NCBI GenBank assembly: GCA_902514875.1
Contig: CABXSY010000001.1
Span: 95,753 to 146,780, forward strand
Reading direction: 5' to 3'
Length of the DNA: 51,028 nt
Source of the DNA: an uncultured Alphaproteobacteria bacterium
GTDB taxonomy: Bacteria > Pseudomonadota > Alphaproteobacteria > HIMB59 > GCA-002718135
A model generated the notes under the pieces. The model was not told where the DNA came from and ran no database searches. It saw only the letters and a list, made by a program, of their open reading frames with translations. Each line of letters begins with the position of its first letter. Within the stretch, counting starts at the first letter, position 1. The position numbers and the translations under genes were made by a program. This document shows positions 24,397 through 33,249 of the stretch, in pieces.

Positions 24397-25398
24397 ATGA
24401 TTAATTTTGCCTTATTAGGAACAGGAAGAATTGGGAAATTACATGCATCAATCATAAATTCACATCCAGAAGCGAGTCTTAAATACGTTTATGATATTGA
24501 TACAAGCTCTGCCAAAAAAATTGCAAAAAAATATAGTTGTGAATTTGCAAAGACTGCAAAAGAAGCGATTTCTTCAGATCAAATTAATGCTATTTTAATT
24601 GCATCTGCAACACCGACTCATACAGATTATATTTCTCTAGGAGCAGAATTTAACAAAGCTATTTTATGTGAAAAGCCAATTGATTTAGATATAAATAAAG
24701 TAAATAGATGTTGGCAAAAAATTAAAAAATATAAACCAACTATTCAAATTGGTTTTAATCGAAGATTTGATCCTAATCATAATAAAGTTCAAAGTGAGGT
24801 TCTATCAGGAAAGATTGGAAACATTGAAATGATTGTAATCACAAGTAGGGATCCTTCTCCACCTGGCATTGATTATTTAAAACAATCTGGAGGTATTTTC
24901 AGAGATTGTTCAATTCATGATTTTGATTTAGCACGATTTATTCTCAATAATGATCCAATTGTAGAAGTTTTTGCACAAGGTTCAGTAAATGTTTCAAATG
25001 ATTTTAAGGTTACAAATGATTATGATACAACTATGTGTTTTATGAAATCTAAAAAAGGGGTTTTAGTTCATATAAATAATTCAAGAAGAGCTGTATATGG
25101 TTATGATCAAAGACTAGAAGTATTTGGAAGTAATGGTATGCTAATTTCTGATAATGTTCCTAATAATGATATCAATTATTATAATCAAAATTTATCATTT
25201 GCAAAAAAACCAATTAAAAATTTTTTTATAGAAAGATATAATGATGCTTATCAAATACAATTAGATCAATTTATTAAATCAATAAGAAATAAAAAAAATA
25301 CATTAGTCACTTTTGAAGATGGAAAGAATGCTTTAATTCTTGCTAATTCAGCAACTAAATCAGTAAAATCAAATAAAGTTATAAAACCAAAATTTTAG
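24397..25398 (+). CDS. Inositol 2-dehydrogenase-like Gfo/Idh/MocA protein
   Basis: This 333-residue protein closely follows IolG. The Rossmann motif LGTGRIGKLHA is at residues 6-16, with CEKPIDLD in the middle. GFNRRFDPNH, SRDPSPPG and GGIFRDCSIHDFDLARF carry the catalytic Asp and His. IolG oxidises myo-inositol (and some glucose-like sugars) to the 2-keto form with NAD. No other iol gene (IolB, C, D, E) is in the window, so it may serve a related polyol here. It lies one base behind the preceding Gfo/Idh/MocA gene. Confidence 0.82.
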   Translation: MINFALLGTGRIGKLHASIINSHPEASLKYVYDIDTSSAKKIAKKYSCEFAKTAKEAISSDQINAILIASATPTHTDYISLGAEFNKAILCEKPIDLDINKVNRCWQKIKKYKPTIQIGFNRRFDPNHNKVQSEVLSGKIGNIEMIVITSRDPSPPGIDYLKQSGGIFRDCSIHDFDLARFILNNDPIVEVFAQGSVNVSNDFKVTNDYDTTMCFMKSKKGVLVHINNSRRAVYGYDQRLEVFGSNGMLISDNVPNNDINYYNQNLSFAKKPIKNFFIERYNDAYQIQLDQFIKSIRNKKNTLVTFEDGKNALILANSATKSVKSNKVIKPKF

Positions 25399-25413
25399 TT
25401 ATAGATAAATTTT

Positions 25414-26244
25414 ATGAATGAACAATTTAAAGATAAGGTGATCATAGTAACAGGAAGTACACAAGGTAGTGGTGCTGAAACAGCGAGATTATTAGCTAGC
25501 AGAGGTGCTAAAGCAATTACAATTTGTGGGAGACAAGAAAATAAAGGTCTTGAAGTTAAAAATCAGATTGAAAAATTAGGCACTGAGTGTTTGTATATAA
25601 AAGCAGACCTTAAAAATGTTGATGATTGCAAAAAAATTGTTTCAGAAACTGATAAAAAATTTGGAACGATAAATACTTTAATTAATGTTGCCGGATATAC
25701 AGAAAGAGGAACAATTCTAAGTGCTACTCTAGAAAATTATGAAAACAATTATAATATTAATACTCGTGCGCCTTTCATATTAATGCAAGAGACAATTAAA
25801 ATAATGATTAGAGATAAGAACAAAGGAACAATTGCAAATGTATTATCTATGGCAATGTATAGTGGTATGCCATTTATTGTTGCTTATAGCGGTTCAAAAG
25901 CTGCTTTAGCTACAATGACAAAAAATATTGCAAATTCTGTTGCTAGTTATCAAATAAGAGTAAATGCGTTAAATATTGGATGGACAGATACTCCTGCTGA
26001 ACATGATATACAGACAAGAGTTCACAAAAAAAACCTTAATTGGTTGAAAGATGAAGAAAAAAAAGTTCCTTTTAATAGATTGATTAAACCTATTGATGTA
26101 GCAAAAGGACTAGCATTTATGTGCTCAGAAGAATCTGGATTAATGACAGGCAGTGTAATTGATTTTGATCAAACAGTACATGGTTGGCACTCTTATTCAG
26201 CATATGAAGCTAGAGTATTGGATGATTCTCTTTTAGGAGAATAA
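25414..26244 (+). CDS. SDR-family oxidoreductase
   Basis: This is a 276-residue short-chain dehydrogenase. The cofactor motif TGSTQGSGAETARLLA starts at residue 14, NVAGYTERG replaces the usual NNAG, and the catalytic tyrosine is in VAYSGSKAAL. After NIGWTDTPAEHDIQTRVH there is a longer than usual substrate loop (about residues 190-215). The C-terminus extends past the usual GG end with a WHSYSAYEAR stretch. It is the last gene of the 22438-26244 operon and likely acts on the same sugar or polyol. An 86-base AT-rich gap follows, with no clear terminator. Confidence 0.85.
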   Translation: MNEQFKDKVIIVTGSTQGSGAETARLLASRGAKAITICGRQENKGLEVKNQIEKLGTECLYIKADLKNVDDCKKIVSETDKKFGTINTLINVAGYTERGTILSATLENYENNYNINTRAPFILMQETIKIMIRDKNKGTIANVLSMAMYSGMPFIVAYSGSKAALATMTKNIANSVASYQIRVNALNIGWTDTPAEHDIQTRVHKKNLNWLKDEEKKVPFNRLIKPIDVAKGLAFMCSEESGLMTGSVIDFDQTVHGWHSYSAYEARVLDDSLLGE

Positions 26245-26330
26245 TTAAGCATTTATTTCTCAACCATTTTTTAATTTTTAACTATATTTTATAATTTACA
26301 CAAATTTAAATATTAATTAAAAAACTAAAA

Positions 26331-27407
26331 ATGGGAAAAAAAACAATTTCTATCAATGAAGGAAAATTATCAGAGTTTAAACTTCATAGTATTTGGCTTC
26401 GTGAAAGATTAAATGGTAGTGAATTTGTAGATCAAAATAATCTACAACGTTTGTACGAACCAAGTCTATTAGATGATAATCTATTAATAAACACTCATAG
26501 TGTTAATGAAAATATATTAAATGTTGAATTTAGTGATGGAGCAAAAGGATCTTTTAATATCAATGATCTTTATAATGAAATCAACAATATAGATGTCATA
26601 CCTGAAAAAAAAATATGGAATGTCAGTGAACAAAATTTAGAAATTTTTGATAATAGTAAAATCTTTGAGAATGAAAATGAACTGATCAAAATGCTTAAAG
26701 TATTTTATCAATATGGTTATGTAATAATTAAAAATACAAAAGCAGAAGAAAATGAAGTTATAAATTTTGCTGAAAAATTAGGCCCAGTACGAGCAACAAA
26801 TTTTGGAAAATTCTTTAACGTTGTCTCTAAGCCTAATCCAAATGATCTTGCTTATACTGCGTTAGAGTTAACATCGCATTCAGATAACCCATATAGAAAA
26901 CCTGTACCTGGAATTCAATTACTTCATTGTATTGCTAATGAATCTATAGGAGGAGATTCAAGTTTAGTTGATGGTTTTAGTGTTGCAAATTTTTTAAAAC
27001 ATAACCAACCTGAATTTTATAAAGTATTAACTGAAACTAATGTTACTTTTAAATTTACAGATATTGATACTATTTTAGTTGATGAAGCAAAATTAATTGA
27101 ACTCGATCATAATAATAACTTTAGACAAATACGATTTAGTGGAAGACTTGATTATGTTCCATTATTAGAAGAAAATAATCTTGATCTTTTTTATAAGGCT
27201 AGAAAATATATCTTCAAACTTTGTAATTCTGATGATTTCAAAATTAAATTTAGATTATCTAAAGGAATGATTGCAATGTTTGATAACTTGAGATTATTAC
27301 ATGGAAGAACTAAATTTGATCCAAATACTGGTTTTAGACATCTACAAGGTTGTTATATTGACCATGATGTAACTGAAGGTAAGCTTAGAAGATTATTAAA
27401 ACCCTAA
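26331..27407 (+). CDS. Gamma-butyrobetaine hydroxylase-like 2-oxoglutarate/Fe(II) dioxygenase
   Basis: This is a 358-residue TauD/TfdA-fold enzyme. The iron ligands are His183 and Asp185 in SHSDNPYRKPVPG and His324 in LLHGRTKFD; the late arginine in GFRHLQ binds 2-oxoglutarate. The N-terminal domain has the SIWLRERLNGS pattern of gamma-butyrobetaine and trimethyllysine dioxygenases, but the cysteines that bind zinc there in classical members are missing. Carnitine synthesis from gamma-butyrobetaine is one possibility; hydroxylation of another quaternary amine or acid is equally open. The gene is isolated and overlaps the convergent galK-like gene by four bases. Confidence 0.78.
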   Translation: MGKKTISINEGKLSEFKLHSIWLRERLNGSEFVDQNNLQRLYEPSLLDDNLLINTHSVNENILNVEFSDGAKGSFNINDLYNEINNIDVIPEKKIWNVSEQNLEIFDNSKIFENENELIKMLKVFYQYGYVIIKNTKAEENEVINFAEKLGPVRATNFGKFFNVVSKPNPNDLAYTALELTSHSDNPYRKPVPGIQLLHCIANESIGGDSSLVDGFSVANFLKHNQPEFYKVLTETNVTFKFTDIDTILVDEAKLIELDHNNNFRQIRFSGRLDYVPLLEENNLDLFYKARKYIFKLCNSDDFKIKFRLSKGMIAMFDNLRLLHGRTKFDPNTGFRHLQGCYIDHDVTEGKLRRLLKP

Positions 27408-28471
27408 TTGACTTCGAAGATCTTTTCAGAAGGATAAAAATTTAATATTTTACTATACCAATTACTAAAATTATTTCTTTCAATTAATGAAACTGTAAAA
27501 CCACCAAATCCTCCACCAGTTAATCTTGCGCCTAGAGCACCACATTCAAGAGATCTTTGAATAATTAAATCAACATCTAAAGTAGATGCTTCAAAATCTT
27601 TAGAATATGATTCGTGACTTTCATTCATTAATTTTCCAAACTCCTGAATATCATTTTCAATTAAATTTTTTTTCGCATTAATCACTCTATCATTTTCAAA
27701 AACTACATGCTTTGCTCTTTTTGCAATAGTATTATTGTCAAATTTATCTGTTTGAAAATTTTCTTTTTTAACTCCACCCAAATATTCTACACCAAGATTT
27801 TTTTCAGCCTCTTGGAGTTCAGCAAATCTTTCATTATAAGAGCTATCTCTTAAATTTCGTTGTACTTCAGAGTCAATCAAACAAAATTTCCAATTTTCTG
27901 GAAAATTAATAAGTTCGTATTCTAAATTCTTACAATTCATAAAAAATGCTTTTCCATTAATACCAATAGATGAAACCATTTGATCCATTATTCCGCCAGA
28001 AACACCTATATAATTAAATTCTACTTTCTTTGCTAATTTTGCAATTTCTTGATTTGTGATTTTTGTTTCAAAAAAAGTATTAAGTGCTTTTAGTGTAGCA
28101 ACACACAATGCTGAAGATGATGATATACCTCTTTCTAGAGGTATATCAGATGAAATATAAATTTTTAAATATCTGGATGAAATATTATTTTCATTAAAAA
28201 AAATATGCAAACAGCCTTTTATATAATCAACCCACTCATTGTTGCTTGATTTTTTGAAATCATTGAATACTTTTTTTTCTTTAAAATGTTGAGAATAAAC
28301 TATGAATTCATTGGAGTTATTTTGAGTTATCTCAATGGTATTTTTAAAAGACAAAAGTGTAGGCATGACATATCCACCGGTATAATCGGTATGTTCACCA
28401 ATTAAATTTACTCTTGCATGAGCACTTTCCTTTACTTCTGCCTCTATATTAAATATATCCTTAAAACTCAT
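27404..28471 (-). CDS. galK: Galactokinase-family GHMP sugar kinase
   Basis: The 355-residue protein has all three galactokinase motifs: ARVNLIGEHTDYTGGYVMP near the start, the ATP-loop LERGISSSSALCVATLKAL around residue 115 and GGGFGGFTVSLI near the end. It would phosphorylate the anomeric position of galactose or a related sugar (GalNAc is used by some family members). No galT, galE or galM lies in the window. The start codon is only 13 bases from the divergent GH20 hexosaminidase start, suggesting both act on the same glycan. The length is normal (E. coli GalK is about 380). Confidence 0.88.
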   Translation of the reverse strand: MSFKDIFNIEAEVKESAHARVNLIGEHTDYTGGYVMPTLLSFKNTIEITQNNSNEFIVYSQHFKEKKVFNDFKKSSNNEWVDYIKGCLHIFFNENNISSRYLKIYISSDIPLERGISSSSALCVATLKALNTFFETKITNQEIAKLAKKVEFNYIGVSGGIMDQMVSSIGINGKAFFMNCKNLEYELINFPENWKFCLIDSEVQRNLRDSSYNERFAELQEAEKNLGVEYLGGVKKENFQTDKFDNNTIAKRAKHVVFENDRVINAKKNLIENDIQEFGKLMNESHESYSKDFEASTLDVDLIIQRSLECGALGARLTGGGFGGFTVSLIERNNFSNWYSKILNFYPSEKIFEVN

Positions 28472-28484
28472 ATAATTACTAGTT

Positions 28485-30347
28485 ATGCCTCATCAAATTA
28501 ATATATCTTTTACAAAAGAAAATAAATTAAAAATTATTCTTAATGATAAATTGGTAAATTCAAATTTCAAATTGTGTTTCTCATTAGTTTATTCAATAAA
28601 ATCCATAACAGGAGCCGAAATAAGTAAGCAAATTGGACGTTATTACGAGTTATCTATAGAAAAAAATACAATCTTATTAGATTTACAAATTCCTAGAATT
28701 GGTAACTTCAACCTTTCGTGTGGTCCGGAAGGTATTTTCATTATTGATAAATTAAACAATAGAAAATTAAATATAACTGTTTCAGATTTGATATTTGAAA
28801 AACCAATTAAAAAGAGAATTTATGAAGATTTAAAAACTAAAAATTTTATACCTATTATTCCTGAGCCAAAAAAAATTCATTTACTAAATGAATTTATTGA
28901 TATTAAAAATAAAACATTTAGTCTAAATACGGAAACTGAAATTATTTCTAATTTGCAAAATATTATTTCCAAATTGGATATTAATTTTACCTCTGAAAAA
29001 GGATTTCCAATTTTCTTTAAAAAAGATAACCAGTTATTAAACGATCAATATTTTCTTCAGATAACAAAAGATAATATTGAGATTAAATATAATAATTATA
29101 GTGGAAAGCTATATGGTCTTATATCTTTAGTTCATTTAATTGATTTCTATCAAACAAAGCTTCCAATTTGCACAATACACGATAAGCCAAAATATCAATG
29201 GAGAGGAATGCATCTCGATTGTGCAAGACAATTTTATACTATTGATGAAATCAAACGTTTATTTAATTATATGGCATTATTTAAGCTTAATAGATTTCAC
29301 TGGCATTTAACAGATAACGAAGCCTGGAGAATTGAAATTAAAAAATATCCAGATCTAGCATTAAATGGAGGATACAGAGGATATAATTTTAAAATACCAC
29401 CACTCTATGGAAGTGGTTATGATAAATACGGCGGGTATTACTCACAGGAAGATATCAAAGATTTAATTATATATGCAAAAAAATTAAATATCGAGATTAT
29501 GCCTGAAATTGATCTACCAGCGCATTCTTGGGCATTACTAGAAATTATGCCAGAACTTAGAGAACAGACTTCAAATATAGTTAGTGAAGATGTTGGTAAT
29601 TATAAGAATAATACAATTAATCCAGCTTTAGATAAAACAATAACTTTTTTAAAAGATATGTTGAATGAAGTAAGTGCTATTTTCTCATATGATGTCATTC
29701 ATGTTGGCGTGGATGAAAGACCAAGTAATGCGTGGGAAGGTTCACCAGCAATTATCGAGTTTATGAAAAAAAATAATATTAAATCACCAGAAGAATATCA
29801 AGATTACTATATGAATTTTTTAATAGATTTTCTAAAATCAAAAAATAAAAGAACAGCTGCATGGAATGAGGCAGCAGTATCACCTCATATTAATCATGGC
29901 GTCGGAGGTAGTGCTGGAAAAATTGATAAATCATGTTTGATCTTTTCATGGGAGCATTCAGAAGTTGCAAAAGAAACTACAAATAAGGGATTTGAAACAA
30001 TACTTTGTCCTGGTCAAAAAACATATTTTGATATGTCTTATAACAATTCAACTGAAGAAAGAGGTATTTGTTGGGCTGCTACTATTGAAGTAAAAGATAT
30101 TTATGAATGGGATCCAATAAAAAATATAAAAAAAGCAGAATTAATAAAAGGGTTACAAGGTCAACTATGGTCAGAGACAATTACAGATAAAAAATTTTTC
30201 GATCAAATGATTAATCCAAGATTAGCAACTTTATCAGAAGTTGCATGGAAAGGAAAAATTTCTAGAAAATGGATAGATTTTCGATCAGCTCTTCTAAATT
30301 CTATGAATTTTTTAAAAAAATTAGGCTGGCGATATCACAATTTTTAA
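28485..30347 (+). CDS. GH20 beta-N-acetylhexosaminidase, cytoplasmic
   Basis: This 620-residue enzyme removes terminal GlcNAc or GalNAc. The N-terminal ~130 residues form a beta-rich domain, followed by a GH20b-like domain. The catalytic barrel starts at YQWRGMHLDCARQFY. Key motifs are HWHLTDNEAWRIEI, EIMPEIDLPAHS and the catalytic pair Asp410-Glu411 in HVGVDERP; family members usually have GGDE, so one Gly is Val here. There is no signal peptide, and the start sits 13 bases from the galK start, leaving no room for one. The enzyme should act inside the cell on imported oligosaccharides. The downstream genes for transport, NagA and SIS enzymes fit. Confidence 0.9.
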   Translation: MPHQINISFTKENKLKIILNDKLVNSNFKLCFSLVYSIKSITGAEISKQIGRYYELSIEKNTILLDLQIPRIGNFNLSCGPEGIFIIDKLNNRKLNITVSDLIFEKPIKKRIYEDLKTKNFIPIIPEPKKIHLLNEFIDIKNKTFSLNTETEIISNLQNIISKLDINFTSEKGFPIFFKKDNQLLNDQYFLQITKDNIEIKYNNYSGKLYGLISLVHLIDFYQTKLPICTIHDKPKYQWRGMHLDCARQFYTIDEIKRLFNYMALFKLNRFHWHLTDNEAWRIEIKKYPDLALNGGYRGYNFKIPPLYGSGYDKYGGYYSQEDIKDLIIYAKKLNIEIMPEIDLPAHSWALLEIMPELREQTSNIVSEDVGNYKNNTINPALDKTITFLKDMLNEVSAIFSYDVIHVGVDERPSNAWEGSPAIIEFMKKNNIKSPEEYQDYYMNFLIDFLKSKNKRTAAWNEAAVSPHINHGVGGSAGKIDKSCLIFSWEHSEVAKETTNKGFETILCPGQKTYFDMSYNNSTEERGICWAATIEVKDIYEWDPIKNIKKAELIKGLQGQLWSETITDKKFFDQMINPRLATLSEVAWKGKISRKWIDFRSALLNSMNFLKKLGWRYHNF

Positions 30348-30365
30348 TGTTAAAGTAAAATATAT

Positions 30366-31511
30366 ATGAAGATAGGTGCAGTAGGTTTTGGGAGCAGAAT
30401 AGCAGGTGTTTATAATGAATTTTCAAAAGTTAATCCAAATTTTGAAATGGTTGCTTATGTAGATCCTCAGCCAATAGGTAAAGCTTTTGCTGAGAAAAAT
30501 AATTTTTTTCCAAATAAATCATATTCAAGTTTAAACGAAATGTTGGATCGAGAGAAACTAGATATGTTAATGATTGGGTCTCCTAATCATTTACATTTAG
30601 ATCATATTAAGCTTGGGTTAAGAGCAGGATTACAAATATTCGCTGAGAAACCGATAGTAATAAGTGAACAAGAAACTTTTGAGTTAGCAAAATTAATAAC
30701 AGAATATGGCAAAGAAAGAATTATAGTTGGCTTAGTTCTTAGATATTCGCAACAGGCAAGATCTGTAAGAAAATTATTAGATCAAAATGCTATTGGAAAT
30801 ATAATATCGATTGAAGCCTCAGAACATATAGTACCTTCGCACGGTGCTTTTTTTATGAGAAATTGGAGAAGAAAACAAAAATATTCAGGAGGCTTTATGC
30901 TGGAAAAATGTTGCCATGATATTGACTTCTATTCAATGATTACGAAGAGTAGACCTATTAAAGTTGCTAGTTTTGGTTCAAGAAGGTCTTTTATACCAGA
31001 TAATCTTCCAGAGGGTTCTCATGAACAATATACAAAAGACAGGCTAAAAGGTTGGGAGTCAAAATCAAATGTTTTTGATAGTGACGCTGATATTGTTGAT
31101 CATCAAGTAGCAATAATAGAATATGCAAATAAAGCAGTACTATCTTTTCACACCAATATGAAAGTTCCAGACGAATTTAGAAGATTTGCAGTCATAGGAT
31201 CTGCAGGAATGATTGAGGGAGATTTTGTTAGAGGATTTATGAAAGCTCATGACGAAAATAATAATATACTTATTGACGAAGATTATGGAGCAGCTTTTGG
31301 AAAAGAAATAAAAGGTCACTATGGTGCAGATAGTATGATGGCTCAAGACATTAACAATTATTTATTAAAAAATAATAAAGAATTACCAGTTGGTGTAATA
31401 GAGTGTATGGAGGCAGGAATTGTTGCTATGAAAATTGACGAAGCTAGAAATACTGGTAAAGTAATTGACTTAACAAGTACTTGGGATAAATTCGACTCTC
31501 TATTAAATTAG
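30366..31511 (+). CDS. Gfo/Idh/MocA-family oxidoreductase in amino-sugar operon
   Basis: The 381-residue protein has the Rossmann motif GAVGFGSRIAGVY, the AEKPIVISEQE motif near residue 98 and LEKCCHDIDFYSMI with the catalytic-type His-Asp. A long substrate insert follows (NLPEGSHEQYTKDRLKGWES). It lies 18 bases behind the hexosaminidase and five before the MalF-like permease. It may oxidise the imported amino sugar or act in an NAD-dependent glycoside-type reaction, as some members of this superfamily do; neither is proven. Confidence 0.82.
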   Translation: MKIGAVGFGSRIAGVYNEFSKVNPNFEMVAYVDPQPIGKAFAEKNNFFPNKSYSSLNEMLDREKLDMLMIGSPNHLHLDHIKLGLRAGLQIFAEKPIVISEQETFELAKLITEYGKERIIVGLVLRYSQQARSVRKLLDQNAIGNIISIEASEHIVPSHGAFFMRNWRRKQKYSGGFMLEKCCHDIDFYSMITKSRPIKVASFGSRRSFIPDNLPEGSHEQYTKDRLKGWESKSNVFDSDADIVDHQVAIIEYANKAVLSFHTNMKVPDEFRRFAVIGSAGMIEGDFVRGFMKAHDENNNILIDEDYGAAFGKEIKGHYGADSMMAQDINNYLLKNNKELPVGVIECMEAGIVAMKIDEARNTGKVIDLTSTWDKFDSLLN

Positions 31512-31516
31512 TAAAT

Positions 31517-32416
31517 ATGAACCAAAAATTAAAATCATATACCGCCCAAACATATGTAGCATATGCACTAATTGCTCCTGCCGCTCTTTATATAATTCTT
31601 ATTGTTGCTTGGCCATTATTAGAAACAATTAGATTATCTTTTACAAATTCTAGCTTAGCAGGAGAAGATTATGTTGGTTTAGAAAATTATCAAAAAATGT
31701 TTTCTAGTAAAAAATTTAATGGAATAGTGACCAGAACATTTGTTTGGATGTTTTTTTCAGTCTCTTTAAAACTTATTATTGGTTTAATTGGAGCTGTTTT
31801 ACTTAATGCTAATTTAAAAGGAAGATCAATTTTCAGGGTACTTGTAATGCCTCCATGGGTAGTCCCAATAGCAATTGGGATGCTTGGCTGGTTATGGTTA
31901 TATAACGGGTATTTTGGAATTATCGCAGGTGTAGGTATGCGAACTGGAATTTTGGATGGCCCTTTTGGATTTCTTGCTTACAAACAAAGTGCCTTCATTT
32001 CTACAATCATTGCAGATGTATGGGTTGGAACGCCAATGGTAACAGTTTTCTTTTTAGCTGCAATGCAAGGTGTTCCAAAGGATTTATATGAAGCTGCTTA
32101 TTGTGATGGCGCTTCAAGATGGGATAGATTTTTTAAAATTACATTACCTCAAATCACTCCTGTAATTATTACAATGTCATTGTTATCTGCTATTTGGACA
32201 TTCAACTCATTTGAAATAATCTGGATACTAACTGAAGGTGGACCAAGAGGGGCTACAACTACATTAATTATCGATACCTATAAACAAGCATTAGGAAATT
32301 ATAAATTTGGAAGAGGGGCTGCTAGAGCCGTTGTTGTAATGATTTTATTAATGTTATTTGCAGGTTTTTATCTAGCTTTACTTGCTAGAATTAATAAGAA
32401 AATTTCACATGAATAA
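31517..32416 (+). CDS. Sugar ABC transporter permease, MalF-like
   Basis: This is an inner-membrane permease of 299 residues with about six membrane segments. The ATPase-contact loop EAAYCDGASRWDRFFKITLPQ starts near residue 192. It pairs with the MalG-like permease that overlaps its end by eight bases. The transporter unit is MalF, two MalG copies and a binding protein, without an ATPase gene. Position between the GH20 and nagA points to import of N-acetylhexosamine or its oligomers. Confidence 0.88.
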   Translation: MNQKLKSYTAQTYVAYALIAPAALYIILIVAWPLLETIRLSFTNSSLAGEDYVGLENYQKMFSSKKFNGIVTRTFVWMFFSVSLKLIIGLIGAVLLNANLKGRSIFRVLVMPPWVVPIAIGMLGWLWLYNGYFGIIAGVGMRTGILDGPFGFLAYKQSAFISTIIADVWVGTPMVTVFFLAAMQGVPKDLYEAAYCDGASRWDRFFKITLPQITPVIITMSLLSAIWTFNSFEIIWILTEGGPRGATTTLIIDTYKQALGNYKFGRGAARAVVVMILLMLFAGFYLALLARINKKISHE

Positions 32417-33248
32417 ATATAATCCTTTTGAAAAAATATTAATCTATTCAGGCATATTGGTCTTTATGACTTTTATTCTTTTACCTTTTATCGAAATGTT
32501 TTATGCATCGCTTCGACCATTAAATCATTTATTTAGATCTCCTTATCAATTTTATTCTGATGATTTATCTTTCTGGGCTTATCGAGAAATGTGGAATACT
32601 GTGCCAATGCTTGGAAGATATATCTTTAATAGTTTTTTTCTAGCTTCTTGCGTTGCAATACTAACTCTTATCTTTGTTATTCCTGCAGCTTACGCTTACG
32701 CACGTTTTAAATTTCCAGCTAAGAATACGAGCTTATACGTACTCTTAGCAATTAATATGTTTTCAGGAGCAGTAATTTTAATACCTCTATATAAACTCTT
32801 AAGGACTTTAGGTTTATTAAATAGTTATCAATCTATGATTATTCCAGGAGTGGCTTTTTTAATACCAACTGCAATTTGGTTACTGAAGTCTTACTTTGAA
32901 AAAATACCAATAGATCTAGAAGAGGCAGCTTTTGTTGACGGGGCATCAAGAGTACAAATACTCAGACATATCATAGCTCCTTTAAGTACACCTGGATTAG
33001 TTGTAGTTGGTATTTATGCATTCATTGGCGCATATGCTCAACAATTCTTATTTGCTATTACATTTAACCAGAAAAAAGAATACATGCCTATTCCAACAGG
33101 CTTGTATGAATTTATAGGATATCAAAGTGTTAAATGGAATGAAATGATGGCAGCTGCCTTAGTAGGAATGCTACCTGTGTTATTATTATTTATATTTTTA
33201 CAAAAGTATATTGTAGAGGGGCTTACTGCGGGTGCGGTAAAAAACTAA
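32409..33248 (+). CDS. Sugar ABC transporter permease, MalG-like, copy 1
   Basis: This is a 279-residue inner-membrane permease starting MNKYNPFEK. The track-like longer start at 32382 would extend further into malF and is unlikely. It has about six membrane segments and the loop EEAAFVDGASRVQILRHIIAPL near residue 171. The next gene is a same-length tandem copy differing at roughly 36 residues. Two DNA stretches, 32529-32602 and 32853-32968, are identical to the copy at an offset of 841 bases. It completes the MalF-MalG core of the transporter. Confidence 0.88.
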   Translation: MNKYNPFEKILIYSGILVFMTFILLPFIEMFYASLRPLNHLFRSPYQFYSDDLSFWAYREMWNTVPMLGRYIFNSFFLASCVAILTLIFVIPAAYAYARFKFPAKNTSLYVLLAINMFSGAVILIPLYKLLRTLGLLNSYQSMIIPGVAFLIPTAIWLLKSYFEKIPIDLEEAAFVDGASRVQILRHIIAPLSTPGLVVVGIYAFIGAYAQQFLFAITFNQKKEYMPIPTGLYEFIGYQSVKWNEMMAAALVGMLPVLLLFIFLQKYIVEGLTAGAVKN

Positions 33249-33249
33249 G

